Shown: positions 35,263-44,098 of the stretch, one piece after another | How positions within the stretch are numbered: the stretch's first letter is position 1 | How the letters are laid out: the number at the start of each line of letters is the position of its first letter | The notes under the pieces: generated by a model | The model's input: the letters and a program-made list of their open reading frames with translations, nothing else | Databases searched by the model: none | Told to the model about the DNA's origin: nothing | Made by a program: the position numbers and the translations under genes | DNA from: Hyphomonas sp. | Lineage (GTDB): Bacteria > Pseudomonadota > Alphaproteobacteria > Caulobacterales > Hyphomonadaceae | Direction of reading: 5' to 3' | Assembly: GCA_020638455.1 (NCBI GenBank) | Contig: JACKIK010000002.1 | Coordinates: 372,001-436,000, forward strand | DNA: 64,000 bases

Positions 35263-35736
35263 TTGAGCGAGGCGCCGCAGCCGGAATGGTGGTTCTACCA
35301 CCTCTCCCGCACCACGCTGGAACAGGCGGCGGCGCCCCTCATGGCCAAGTGCCTGGAGGCGGGCTGGCGTGTGCTGGCCGTCAGCCCCAGCGCCGAGCGG
35401 CGGGCGGCTTTGGACGCCGCGTTGTGGACGTTTGACGACAGCTCCTTCCTGCCGCACGGGCAGGCCGAGGCGCCGGGCCTCGATCCGAAGCGGCAGCCGG
35501 TGCTGATCTCCGGCAAGCCTGACAATGCCAATGGCGCGGCAGCCCTGTTCCTGATGGATGGCGTGAAGGTGCCGGTCGATGCGCCATACACGCGTTGCAT
35601 GATGATGTTCGACGATGGCGACGCCGGCGCACGCACTGCTGCGCGGGAGGCGTTCAAGGCCGCAAAGGATGCGGGTCTTGTGACGCGCTACTTCCAGCAG
35701 ACCGGGCGGGGCGGCTGGAAGGAAGCGGGCGCCTAG
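35263..35736 (+). CDS. holC: DNA polymerase III chi subunit
   Basis: A 157-residue HolC, which links the clamp loader to single-strand-binding protein. The PEWWFYHLSRTTLEQ start and the LPHG motif with a following LISG strand are typical. The start is TTG at 35263 with GAGGG seven bases upstream, so translation probably depends on pepA. The last four bases overlap the convergent YjdM-like gene. Confidence 0.93.
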   Translation: MSEAPQPEWWFYHLSRTTLEQAAAPLMAKCLEAGWRVLAVSPSAERRAALDAALWTFDDSSFLPHGQAEAPGLDPKRQPVLISGKPDNANGAAALFLMDGVKVPVDAPYTRCMMMFDDGDAGARTAAREAFKAAKDAGLVTRYFQQTGRGGWKEAGA

Positions 35737-36068
35737 GCCTTCTTCACGAATTCGGACTTCAGGCCCATCTGGCCGATGCCGTCGATCCGGCAGTCGATGT
35801 CGTGGTCACCGTCGACGAGGCGGATGTTCTTCACCTTGGTGCCACGTTTGACGACCTGGGAGCTGCCCTTGATCTTGAGGTCCTTGATGACGACCACGGT
35901 GTCGCCGTCGGCCAGCGGGTTGCCATTGGAATCCCTGACGACGGTGTCGTCTGACGTGTCGGTCTCGGACTCGGACCATTCATGGGCGCATTCGGGGCAG
36001 ACCAGCATGCTGCCGTCTTCGTAGGTGTAGGTCGAACCGCATTTCGGGCAGGGTGGCAGGGTGGTCAT
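35733..36068 (-). CDS. Zinc-ribbon protein of the PhnA/YjdM family
   Basis: A 111-residue protein with a four-cysteine zinc ribbon (C7, C10, C24, C27) followed by the conserved C-terminal YjdM domain (DGDTVVVIKDLKIKGSS and KVKNIRLVDGDHDIDC). It was once named for alkylphosphonate use, but PhnA/YjdM is not part of the phn operon and its function is not settled. It converges on holC with a four-base overlap. Confidence 0.93.
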   Translation of the reverse strand: MTTLPPCPKCGSTYTYEDGSMLVCPECAHEWSESETDTSDDTVVRDSNGNPLADGDTVVVIKDLKIKGSSQVVKRGTKVKNIRLVDGDHDIDCRIDGIGQMGLKSEFVKKA

Positions 36069-36144
36069 GACAGGTCCTCAGCCGTCTTTCCGGCCTGCGC
36101 GGCGTATCGGGCCGGCGCCCGGGAGACAAGCCCGCAAGTGAGGT

Positions 36145-36327
36145 TTACCGGCGGGCGCGGGCGACGCCGAGAAGCTGAATGACCAGGCCAAGCACGGCCA
36201 TCACACCGAAGCTGGCCGCAATTTCCGGTGCGTGGGGGTCGAGTGCGCCCGTCCAGATATAGTCGATCGCGAACCATGCTCCGACGAGCGCGGCGAACAG
36301 GACGACAAGTTTCAGAAATCCGGTCAT
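36145..36327 (-). CDS. Two-span small membrane protein
   Basis: A 60-residue protein with two hydrophobic segments (about 3-23 and 36-55) and an RARR tail. The start ATG has a near-perfect AAGGAGGG five bases upstream, the best ribosome-binding site in the neighbourhood, which supports a real gene despite its size. The function is unknown. It lies between the YjdM-like gene and ndk; a longer overlapping frame (36065-36604) has no membrane pattern and is not used. Confidence 0.7.
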   Translation of the reverse strand: MTGFLKLVVLFAALVGAWFAIDYIWTGALDPHAPEIAASFGVMAVLGLVIQLLGVARARR

Positions 36328-36479
36328 GAGACCCTCCTTGACGATGTTGTGAACATACGCTCACTTGAGCGGAAAAGTCAAGGACTGAAACTTCCTGGCG
36401 CAGGCTGGCGCCGGATGGTTGCCCCCGCGCGCAACGGCAGCTATAGGCCGCCGCACATCCCCCAGACAGGAATTCCACA

Positions 36480-36902
36480 ATGGCCGTGCAGCGTACTTTC
36501 TCCATCATCAAGCCCGACGCCACCGAGCGTAACCTGACCGGCGCGATCAACGCCGTGATCGAAAAGGCCGGGCTGCGCATCATCGGCCAGCGCCGCATCC
36601 GCATGACCGACGAACAGGCAAAGCGCTTCTATGCCGTGCATGCCGCGCGCCCGTTCTATGGCGAGCTGGTTGAGTTCATGACCTCGGGCCCGGTCGTGGT
36701 GCAGGTTCTGGAAGGCGACAACGCCGTCGCGAAATACCGCGAAGTGATGGGCGCGACCAATCCGGCCGATGCCGCCGACGGCACGATCCGCAAGCTGTTT
36801 GCAAAATCGATCGGCGAGAACTCTGTGCACGGCTCTGACTCGGATGAGAATGCCGCCATCGAAATCGCCCAGTTCTTCTCGGCGGCCGACATCGTCGGCT
36901 GA
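36480..36902 (+). CDS. ndk: Nucleoside diphosphate kinase
   Basis: A 140-residue NDK that balances nucleoside triphosphates using a phosphohistidine. The catalytic H117 is in NSVHGSDS, and the N-terminal RTFSIIKPDAT is the family start. Length and motifs are normal. It is followed 24 bases later by a strong bidirectional terminator shared with purN. Confidence 0.97.
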   Translation: MAVQRTFSIIKPDATERNLTGAINAVIEKAGLRIIGQRRIRMTDEQAKRFYAVHAARPFYGELVEFMTSGPVVVQVLEGDNAVAKYREVMGATNPADAADGTIRKLFAKSIGENSVHGSDSDENAAIEIAQFFSAADIVG

Positions 36903-36923
36903 GCGCAGGCAGAATGATTTGAA

Positions 36924-36954
36924 AGGCCCGCCGGATTGTTCCGGCGGGCTTTTT
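36924..36954. terminator. Bidirectional terminator between ndk and purN
   Basis: A nine-bp GC-rich stem (36926-36934 with 36941-36949) is flanked by AAA on the left and TTTTT on the right, so it can stop both the ndk and purN transcripts. Its stem is nearly the same sequence as the aspS terminator at 47187-47219. Confidence 0.9.
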
Positions 36955-37543
36955 ATTTGCCGGAGCGAATTGCCTCACAGGCCATGGCGAGGGCGCGGGG
37001 GTAGAGCTTGTGCTCCTCGACGAGGACGCGGGCTGCCAGCGTGTCCTCGGTATCGCCGGGCAGGATCGGGACGCGGGCCTGCGCGATCACCTCGCCTTCG
37101 TCCACGCCGGCCGATACCCAGTGCACAGAGCAGCCGCCCTCGGCATCGCCCGACTCAATTGCGCGCTGGTGCGTGTGCAGGCCGCGATACTTTGGCAGCA
37201 GGGAAGGATGGATGTTGACCAGCCGGCCTTCCCATTTGCCGACAAACCAGGGCGTCAGGACGCGCATGAAGCCGGCGAGTGCAATGATTTCGGTGCCCGC
37301 CTTTTCCAGCTCCGCATCGAGCTGGCGTTCAAAGGCTTCGCGGTCCTTGCCGTACAACCGATGATCGATGGCTGCGGTCGGAATGCGGGCGGCGGCGGCG
37401 GTTTCAAGGCCTTTTGCGTCGGGCCTGTTCGATGCAACGAGAACCGGCTTTGCCGGATAGGCCGGGTCTTCCGCCGCATGCAGCAGGGCTTCCATGTTGG
37501 AGCCGCGCCCGGAAATCAGGATGGCGAGGTTCAGCCGCCTCAT
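36953..37543 (-). CDS. purN: Phosphoribosylglycinamide formyltransferase
   Basis: A 196-residue PurN that formylates GAR with 10-formyl-THF in purine synthesis. The SGRGSNMEAL phosphate loop, the HPSLLPKYRGL motif with the catalytic histidine and an Asp in the SAGVDEGEVI segment are visible. Its ATG overlaps the purM stop by four bases. Confidence 0.96.
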   Translation of the reverse strand: MRRLNLAILISGRGSNMEALLHAAEDPAYPAKPVLVASNRPDAKGLETAAAARIPTAAIDHRLYGKDREAFERQLDAELEKAGTEIIALAGFMRVLTPWFVGKWEGRLVNIHPSLLPKYRGLHTHQRAIESGDAEGGCSVHWVSAGVDEGEVIAQARVPILPGDTEDTLAARVLVEEHKLYPRALAMACEAIRSGK

Positions 37544-38565
37544 GCAGGATCGAGGCGTCCGATCACCACCGGGCTTTCCCCGGCAACATGAAGTTCGGCA
37601 CAGACACGGTCGGCGTCTCCGGCCGCGACGCAGAAGACGAGGCCGACACCCATATTGAAGGTGCGGTGCATCTCATCCTCGGTCACGTTGCCGGCATCCT
37701 GCAGCCACTGAAACACCGGCGGAGGTGTCCACGAGGCGCGGTTGATCACGGGCACCAGATGGTCCGGGCACATACGGGGTGTATTTTCCGTCAGGCCGCC
37801 ACCGGTAATGTGGGCGAGGCCCTTGACCAGTCCGCCGCGGATCTGAGGCAGCGCGATCTGCGCGTACAGGCGCGTCGGGGTCAGCAGGGCTTCACCAAGC
37901 GTCTGGTTGGAGAACGGGGAGGCGGCGTCATAGGAGAGGCCTTCGCGTTCGACGATCCGGCGGATGAGCGAATAGCCGTTCGAATGCGGGCCGGATGAGG
38001 GAATGCCGATCAGGACGTCTCCGGCTGTCATGTCGCCCATGCGCGGCAGCACCTTGTCGCGGTCCACGGCGCCGACGACGAAACCGGCAAGGTCATAGTG
38101 GCCGGGCGGATACATTCCCGGCATCTCAGCCGTCTCGCCGCCGACCAGCGCACAGCCGGACTGGCGACAACCTTCTGCAATGCCGGAGATGACCGCTTCG
38201 GTGATCCCGGACTCGAGCTTGCCCGTGGCAAAATAGTCCAGGAAAAACAGGGGTTCGGCGCCTTGCGCGAGCACGTCGTTAGCGCACATCGCGACGAGGT
38301 CTATGCCGACGGTACTGTGGATGCCGGTCTCGAACGCCAGCATCAGCTTGGTGCCGACGCCGTCGGTTCCGGAGACAAGGATCGGGTCCGTGTAACCTGC
38401 GGCCTTTGCGTCAAACAGGGCGCCGAAGCCGCCGAGGCCGCCCATCACGCCGGCCCGCCGGGTCGCCTTTGCCATGGGGCCGATTGCGTCGACCAGCCGC
38501 TCCCCTGCCTCAATATCGACACCGGCATCGCGATAAGAGAGGGATGTTCTGGACGGGTCAGTCAT
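37540..38565 (-). CDS. purM: Phosphoribosylformylglycinamidine cyclo-ligase
   Basis: A 341-residue AIR synthetase that closes the imidazole ring of purines using ATP. The ATP-site stretches GFGALFDAK and SGTDGVGTK and the GGETAEMPGMY loop are intact. It heads the purM-purN pair and is divergent from the DUF2066 gene with 108 bases between. The purM/DUF2066/hdaA order matches Caulobacter-type genomes. Confidence 0.96.
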   Translation of the reverse strand: MTDPSRTSLSYRDAGVDIEAGERLVDAIGPMAKATRRAGVMGGLGGFGALFDAKAAGYTDPILVSGTDGVGTKLMLAFETGIHSTVGIDLVAMCANDVLAQGAEPLFFLDYFATGKLESGITEAVISGIAEGCRQSGCALVGGETAEMPGMYPPGHYDLAGFVVGAVDRDKVLPRMGDMTAGDVLIGIPSSGPHSNGYSLIRRIVEREGLSYDAASPFSNQTLGEALLTPTRLYAQIALPQIRGGLVKGLAHITGGGLTENTPRMCPDHLVPVINRASWTPPPVFQWLQDAGNVTEDEMHRTFNMGVGLVFCVAAGDADRVCAELHVAGESPVVIGRLDPA

Positions 38566-38673
38566 GACGTCTCGCGCGTTAGCATGGGGATTTCGACTCG
38601 GCCAGTGCCGCCGTGCGGTTCCAGCCCGGGGCCGGACTTGCTACAAGGTCGCCAACCGAGGAGGTTCCTGACC

Positions 38674-39696
38674 ATGATTCGTATGCTTCTCGCCTCATGT
38701 ATTGCGGTGGTGTCGCTGGGGTTCAGCGCGGCTGCCGACACGCGGGATGTATACACAATCCCCAATCTCAACGTGGATGAAACGGCGGCGACGGTGATCG
38801 AAGCGCGCGAGATGGCGATGGCAGATGCCCGCCTTGCAGGGGCGCGCCTGCTGATCGACAAGATCACGCTGGCGGAAGACCGGGCCGCCGCGGGCGGCAT
38901 TCCGATCGACGCGGCCCTGGCCGAGCGCTTTTCGGCGGCTGTCGACGTGCAGGAGGAAACCGCCGGTGCCGGACGCTACAAGGGCGTCCTGCAGGTCGTT
39001 TACAATCCGCGCATGGTGCGTGCGCACCTGCAGTCGCTCGGCGTGCCCTTCATCGACACGCAGGCACCGATGGCGCTGATGGTGCCGCTGGCGTCGAACA
39101 CGGATCTTGAAGATGCCTGGCGCCTCGCGCTGGGCGACCGCAATTCCGGTGCGCTGGCCCCCTATGTGACAGCGAACAGCCCCGGCTATTCCAGCTTCAG
39201 CGACTGGAGCCAGCTGTCGCCGGAAGCAACCAGCCTCGGCGCAAAGCGGGGCGTTCTGGCCGAGCTGCTGGGCCGTGATGGTGCCTGGCGCGTGCAGGTG
39301 TCGGTCGTGACGGCGGCAGGGACCGAGTCGATCGGCGCGACGCCGCCGATGCCGACGCTGGACGATGCGGCGGTCGCCATGTCCCGGCTGATGGGTGAGA
39401 ACTGGAAGCAGGCGTCTGTCGTGCGGGGCGGGCCGCGAACCCTGGCGACGGCAACCGCTCGATATACCTCGCTGGCCGAGTGGAACACGCTGCGCGGTGC
39501 GCTGGCACGCTCGCCGCTGGTGTCGGATTTCCGGACCACCGCGGTTGCGCGGGACGGGGCGCTCGTCAGCTTCGCCTTCGTTGGCGACACACAGCGCCTG
39601 CAGGGCGATCTCCTGCAGCGCGGCGTGGCGCTCAGTGATGAACCGGACGCCGGGTGGGTGCTGCGCTCGGCCGTCTCTGCGTCAGGACCTCAGTGA
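38674..39696 (+). CDS. Secreted DUF2066 protein
   Basis: A 340-residue protein with a clean signal peptide (MIRMLLASCIAVVSLGFSAAA) and the DUF2066 domain (about 22-300). An ATG at 38674 with GAGGAGG about nine bases upstream sets the start; the frame is open back to 38098 antisense to purM. DUF2066 proteins are periplasmic and of unknown role. Its stop overlaps the hdaA GTG, so the two are coupled. Confidence 0.88.
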   Translation: MIRMLLASCIAVVSLGFSAAADTRDVYTIPNLNVDETAATVIEAREMAMADARLAGARLLIDKITLAEDRAAAGGIPIDAALAERFSAAVDVQEETAGAGRYKGVLQVVYNPRMVRAHLQSLGVPFIDTQAPMALMVPLASNTDLEDAWRLALGDRNSGALAPYVTANSPGYSSFSDWSQLSPEATSLGAKRGVLAELLGRDGAWRVQVSVVTAAGTESIGATPPMPTLDDAAVAMSRLMGENWKQASVVRGGPRTLATATARYTSLAEWNTLRGALARSPLVSDFRTTAVARDGALVSFAFVGDTQRLQGDLLQRGVALSDEPDAGWVLRSAVSASGPQ

Positions 39697-40418
39697 GCAA
39701 GCGACCAACCGTTCCTTCGGGACAGCCTGACCAGATGAGCCTTGCCTTTCCGGAGGCGGCGCGGGGGTTTGGGCAACTGGTCATCACACCGTCGAACCAG
39801 GGTGCGGTCAGCATCGTTCGCCAGCCTGACAAGTGGCCGACGCCGGTCCTGTGCCTGATCGGACCCCTGCGCAGCGGACGGACGGCGATCCTCGCCGCCT
39901 GGGCTGCGGAGCAGGGCGGGACATACCTTCATGCACGGGATCTGAAGTCCGTGAAGCCGGCTGCGATGGCGGCCCTCGCCGGCGGGCGCGTTACAGTCGA
40001 CGATGCGGATGAGACGGCCAGCGATGAGCGGCTGCTGACCCTGATCAACCAGGTTGCCGAGGCCGGCGGCCGGTTGCTGCTGGCGGCTGAGACCAGCCCG
40101 TCGCAATGGGCAACGCATTCCGCCGACCTCAAATCCCGGCTGAACTCGATGCCGATTGCGGAAATCCAGCCTCCCGATGAGGACATGCTCGTTGGCCGGC
40201 TGGAGGCTGCCGCCGCACGCCACTTCATGAAGCTGGGAGATGATATCATTGCCTATCTGGCGCCACGGCTCGACCTGTCCTACGACGCCATCGAGCGCTT
40301 TGCAGAGAAACTGAGCCATGGTGTCACCTCGACCGGGCGGGCACCTTCAGTTCCACTGGCAAAGGAAGTATTGGAGGCGATGGGGCTGGCGGTATCGGAC
40401 CAGCCGCCTCTAGAGTAG
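39693..40418 (+). CDS. hdaA: Replication-initiation regulator HdaA (DnaA-like)
   Basis: A 241-residue AAA-like protein related to the DnaA core. The QMSLAF hexapeptide at residues 14-19 fits the beta-clamp-binding motif of Hda proteins, and GPLRSGRTAIL is a degenerate P-loop. With the clamp it stimulates ATP hydrolysis by DnaA and blocks re-initiation. It starts at GTG 39693, overlapping the preceding stop (GTGA). In Caulobacter hdaA sits in the same place before ppk. Confidence 0.88.
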   Translation: MSKRPTVPSGQPDQMSLAFPEAARGFGQLVITPSNQGAVSIVRQPDKWPTPVLCLIGPLRSGRTAILAAWAAEQGGTYLHARDLKSVKPAAMAALAGGRVTVDDADETASDERLLTLINQVAEAGGRLLLAAETSPSQWATHSADLKSRLNSMPIAEIQPPDEDMLVGRLEAAAARHFMKLGDDIIAYLAPRLDLSYDAIERFAEKLSHGVTSTGRAPSVPLAKEVLEAMGLAVSDQPPLE

Positions 40419-40445
40419 GGCCGGGCAAGCGAGGCGAGGGTTCAC

Positions 40446-42611
40446 ATGCCGGACGGTGCGGGCAAAACCGCAAAGCAGATGATGCATTCACCCGAGCGAT
40501 TCCTGAACCGGGAGCTGTCGTGGCTGGATTTCAATCGCCGTGTCCTGGAAGAGGCGTCGAATCCGAGCCATCCGCTCCTTGAGCGGCTGCGCTTCCTTTC
40601 GATATCGGCCAGCAACCTCGATGAATTCGAGATGGTCCGCTATGCCGGCCTGCGGGAGCAGGTGCGCGCGGGCGTGACCCGCCGCAGCCAGGAAGGCCTG
40701 ACGCCCGGCGAGCAGATAGCCCTGATCGAGGAGGCGTCCCTCGGCCTTATCGCCAGCCAGCAGGCGCGCTGGCGGCAGCTGAAGGAAGAACTGGAAACGC
40801 AGAACATCTTCGTGCTGTCCGGTTCCGACCTGAACAAGCGTGACAAGGCGGACCTCGACGAGTTCTTCCGGAACCATATCTTTCCGGTGCTGACGCCGCT
40901 TGCTGTGGACCCGGCGCATCCGTTCCCGTTCATTCCGAACCTCGGCTTTTCGGTGGCGCTGGACCTCGTGTCCGTGAATGGCGACGAGGGGCATATCGGC
41001 ATCGTTCCGCTGCCGGCCTTTGTGCGCCGGTTCATCCGGCTGCCGCGAAACGCAAAAGGCGCGCTTCGTTTCATACCGCTGGAAGATGTCATCGGACTGT
41101 TCGTGCGCGACCTGTTCCCCGGCTTCAAGGAGCGCGAGCGTTGCCTGTTCCGGATCGTGCGGGACAGCGATATCGAGATTGAGGAAGAGGCCGAGGACCT
41201 GATCCGGGAGTTCGAAGTGCTGCTGAAGCAGCGCCGTCGGGGCCGGATTGTCCGCCTGCGGATGCAATCGAGCGCCCCGAAGCACCTGCGCGATTTCATC
41301 ATCCGCGAGATCGGCACCGAGGAAGCCGACGTCGTGCTGTATGACGGCATTCTCGGCATGGCGCAGCTTTCGGAACTGATCGTCGACGACCGGCTGGACC
41401 TGCAATTCCCGCCCTATGAGCCGCGCTACCCGGAACGCATCCGGGAGATGGGAGGCGATTGCATCGCGGCGATCCGGGAGAAGGATATTCTGGTCCATCA
41501 CCCGTTCGAGAGCTTCGACGTGGTCGTGCAGTTCATTCGCCAGGCGGCCGCTGACCCGCAGGTCGTTGCGATCAAGCAGACGCTGTACCGGACGACGAAC
41601 AACTCTCCGATCGTTGCTGCACTGATCGAGGCAGCGGAGGCCGGCAAGAACGTAACCGCGCTGGTGGAGATCAAGGCCCGCTTCGACGAGGAAGCGAACC
41701 TCAGGCTGGCGCGGGACCTGGAGCGCGCGGGCGCCCAGGTTGTCTATGGCTTCATCGAGTACAAGACGCACGCCAAGGTCTCGCTCGTCGTGCGCCGGGA
41801 AGGCAACGAACTGCGATCCTACACGCATTTCGGGACGGGCAATTATCACCCCGTGAATGCCAAGATCTATACAGACCTGTCGCTGTTCACGGCGGATCCT
41901 GCGCTGGGGAGGGATGCCAACCGGCTGTTCAACTTCGTCACGGCCTATCGCGAACCGCCCTCGGTCGGGCCGGAACTCGAAAAGATCGCAATGTCGCCGC
42001 TGACGCTGAAATCCAAATTGCTGTCGATGATCCAGGCGGAAGCCGATGCCGCGAAGAAGGGAAAGCCCAGCGGCATCTGGGCGAAGATGAACTCACTCGT
42101 CGATGGCGACGTGATCGATGCCCTGTACCGGGCGAGCCAGGCTGGCGTGCCGATCGCGCTGGTCGTGCGCGGCATCTGCTGCCTGCGCCCCGGCCTGCCG
42201 GGCCTGTCCGAGAACATCACCGTGAAGAGTATCGTCGGGCGCTTCCTCGAACATGCGCGGATCCTCTGCCTTGCCAATGGAGAACCACTGCCTTCACCCA
42301 ATGCGAAAGTGTTCATTTCGTCGGCCGACTGGATGCCGCGAAACCTGGACCGCCGCGTCGAAGCGCTTGTCCCGATCGAGAACCCGACGGTGCACCGGCA
42401 GGTGATGAATCAGATCATGGTGGCCAATCTGAACGACGAGCAGCAGTCCTGGTTGATGCACGACGACGGCACGTATGAGCGCATGATCAAGGACGGCTCG
42501 ACCTCCGGTTTCTCGGCGCACCGCTACTTCATGGACAATCCCAGCCTGTCGGGCCGCGGGCGCGCGCTGGAAATCAGCCTGCCGCCGCGCCTGTCGCCAA
42601 AAGGGTCGTAG
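40446..42611 (+). CDS. ppk: Polyphosphate kinase 1
   Basis: A 721-residue PPK1 that makes polyphosphate from ATP. It opens with FLNRELSWLDFNRRVLEEA, carries the autophosphorylation-histidine region THFGTGNYHPVNAKIYTD and has the two phospholipase-D-like halves. The ATG has GAGG about six bases upstream, 28 bases after hdaA. It is followed four bases later by ppx, giving a synthesis and breakdown pair. Confidence 0.97.
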   Translation: MPDGAGKTAKQMMHSPERFLNRELSWLDFNRRVLEEASNPSHPLLERLRFLSISASNLDEFEMVRYAGLREQVRAGVTRRSQEGLTPGEQIALIEEASLGLIASQQARWRQLKEELETQNIFVLSGSDLNKRDKADLDEFFRNHIFPVLTPLAVDPAHPFPFIPNLGFSVALDLVSVNGDEGHIGIVPLPAFVRRFIRLPRNAKGALRFIPLEDVIGLFVRDLFPGFKERERCLFRIVRDSDIEIEEEAEDLIREFEVLLKQRRRGRIVRLRMQSSAPKHLRDFIIREIGTEEADVVLYDGILGMAQLSELIVDDRLDLQFPPYEPRYPERIREMGGDCIAAIREKDILVHHPFESFDVVVQFIRQAAADPQVVAIKQTLYRTTNNSPIVAALIEAAEAGKNVTALVEIKARFDEEANLRLARDLERAGAQVVYGFIEYKTHAKVSLVVRREGNELRSYTHFGTGNYHPVNAKIYTDLSLFTADPALGRDANRLFNFVTAYREPPSVGPELEKIAMSPLTLKSKLLSMIQAEADAAKKGKPSGIWAKMNSLVDGDVIDALYRASQAGVPIALVVRGICCLRPGLPGLSENITVKSIVGRFLEHARILCLANGEPLPSPNAKVFISSADWMPRNLDRRVEALVPIENPTVHRQVMNQIMVANLNDEQQSWLMHDDGTYERMIKDGSTSGFSAHRYFMDNPSLSGRGRALEISLPPRLSPKGS

Positions 42612-42615
42612 ACGG

Positions 42616-44097
42616 ATGAGCTTCCCGAATTCCCAGCGGGCCGCCATCATCGATATCGGCTCGAACTCCGTGCGCCTTGTCATATTCGACGTGCTGGGCG
42701 CCTCGATCCTTCCGACCTTCAACGAGAAGGTCATGGCGGGGCTCGGTGAGGGGCTGATGAAGACGGGGAAGCTGTCGGAGGCGGGGCGGGCGTCCGCGCT
42801 TGCGGCGCTTCGGCGGTATCGGGCAATCTTGAAGGCGCTGAACCTCCGCCACTTCACGGCGGTGGCAACGGCTGCCGTGCGGGCGGCCGCAGACGGCAGC
42901 GATTTCATCCGGCAGGCCAACCGAATTCTTGGCCGTCCTGTGTCGGTGCTATCCGGTGAGGACGAGGCGCGCCTGTCTGCGCTCGGTGTGGAAGCCGGGT
43001 TCCACGATCCTGTCGGCGTGATCGGAGACCTGGGCGGGTCCAGCCTTGAGTTCAAGTCGGTCGGAAAGGGAGAAAGTATCGGCGAGAGCCTCATGCTCGG
43101 TCCCTTGTCGCTCAGCGACGTGCCGGACAATGCGAAAGACCTGCGCAAGGCGATCCGGGCGCAACTCAAGAAGTCGGCCGTGCTGCCGGGCGCGACCGGA
43201 CGTTTTTTTGCGGTCGGCGGCGCCTGGCGGACCTTTGCCAAGCTGAACATGGATATCGAAAACTACGCCCTTCAGGTGCTGCAGGGTTACCAGCTGACGG
43301 CCGGACAAGTCGCCCGGACCGCCAAGCTATGCATCGATGCGCTGAGCAACTCGTCTGCCCGTGCGCGCCTCGAGGCGATCGACAAGCGCCGGGCGAAGCA
43401 CCTGCCCGTCGCGGCGATCCTTCTGGAGGAGGTGCTGAATATCGCAAAGTTCGACGGGGTGAGCATCTCATCGAGCGGCCTGCGGGAAGGTGTGCTGACG
43501 GATCTGACCGGCGCGGCCGTCGCCGACCCGCTTCTGGACGGCGTGATCGCGTTCGTCAGGCTCGATCACAACCAGATCGCCTTCGGGCAGGCACTGCACG
43601 ATTTCATTTCGCCGGCTTTCGGGCCCGAGCCGGACCTATTCGGGTCGCCCGCAGCCGACATACGTATTGAGCAGGCGGCGTGCATGATGTCGGACAGTGC
43701 CGGCCGGTTCCATCCGGATCACCGGGCGCTGCTGGCATACGAGCAGGCGCTGCGCGCGCCGATTGCCGGTGTGACCCACCCTGAACGGGCCCTGATCGCG
43801 TATGCGGTCGGTTGCCGGTACCAGAAGGACTTCAAGCGTCCGAACGAGTATGTCGCACTGACGACGGAAGAGCAGGACGAGCGGGCGCGACAGCTCGGCA
43901 GCGCCATGCGCCTGGGGGCTGTTTTCTCTGGCCGGTCCGGGCCGATCCTGCGACGGGCAAAACTGTCCCGCCGTGGCGACGCACTGGAACTCAGCGTGTC
44001 GAAGGCCGATGAGGCGATGGTGTCCGAAACGGTATCGCGGCGCCTGTCCCAGACGGCCAGCGCGCTGCGCCTGAAGCCGGAAATCCGGATCGGCTAG
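42616..44097 (+). CDS. ppx: Exopolyphosphatase (Ppx/GppA family)
   Basis: A 493-residue member of the Ppx/GppA family. AIIDIGSNSVRLVIFD at the N terminus and DLGGSSLEF near residue 138 are the two phosphate motifs of the ASKHA fold. It degrades polyphosphate, and members may also hydrolyse pppGpp; the two cannot be separated from sequence. The pair ppk-ppx is coupled, four bases apart. It converges with rnd, one base between. Confidence 0.93.
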   Translation: MSFPNSQRAAIIDIGSNSVRLVIFDVLGASILPTFNEKVMAGLGEGLMKTGKLSEAGRASALAALRRYRAILKALNLRHFTAVATAAVRAAADGSDFIRQANRILGRPVSVLSGEDEARLSALGVEAGFHDPVGVIGDLGGSSLEFKSVGKGESIGESLMLGPLSLSDVPDNAKDLRKAIRAQLKKSAVLPGATGRFFAVGGAWRTFAKLNMDIENYALQVLQGYQLTAGQVARTAKLCIDALSNSSARARLEAIDKRRAKHLPVAAILLEEVLNIAKFDGVSISSSGLREGVLTDLTGAAVADPLLDGVIAFVRLDHNQIAFGQALHDFISPAFGPEPDLFGSPAADIRIEQAACMMSDSAGRFHPDHRALLAYEQALRAPIAGVTHPERALIAYAVGCRYQKDFKRPNEYVALTTEEQDERARQLGSAMRLGAVFSGRSGPILRRAKLSRRGDALELSVSKADEAMVSETVSRRLSQTASALRLKPEIRIG

Positions 44098-44098
44098 G

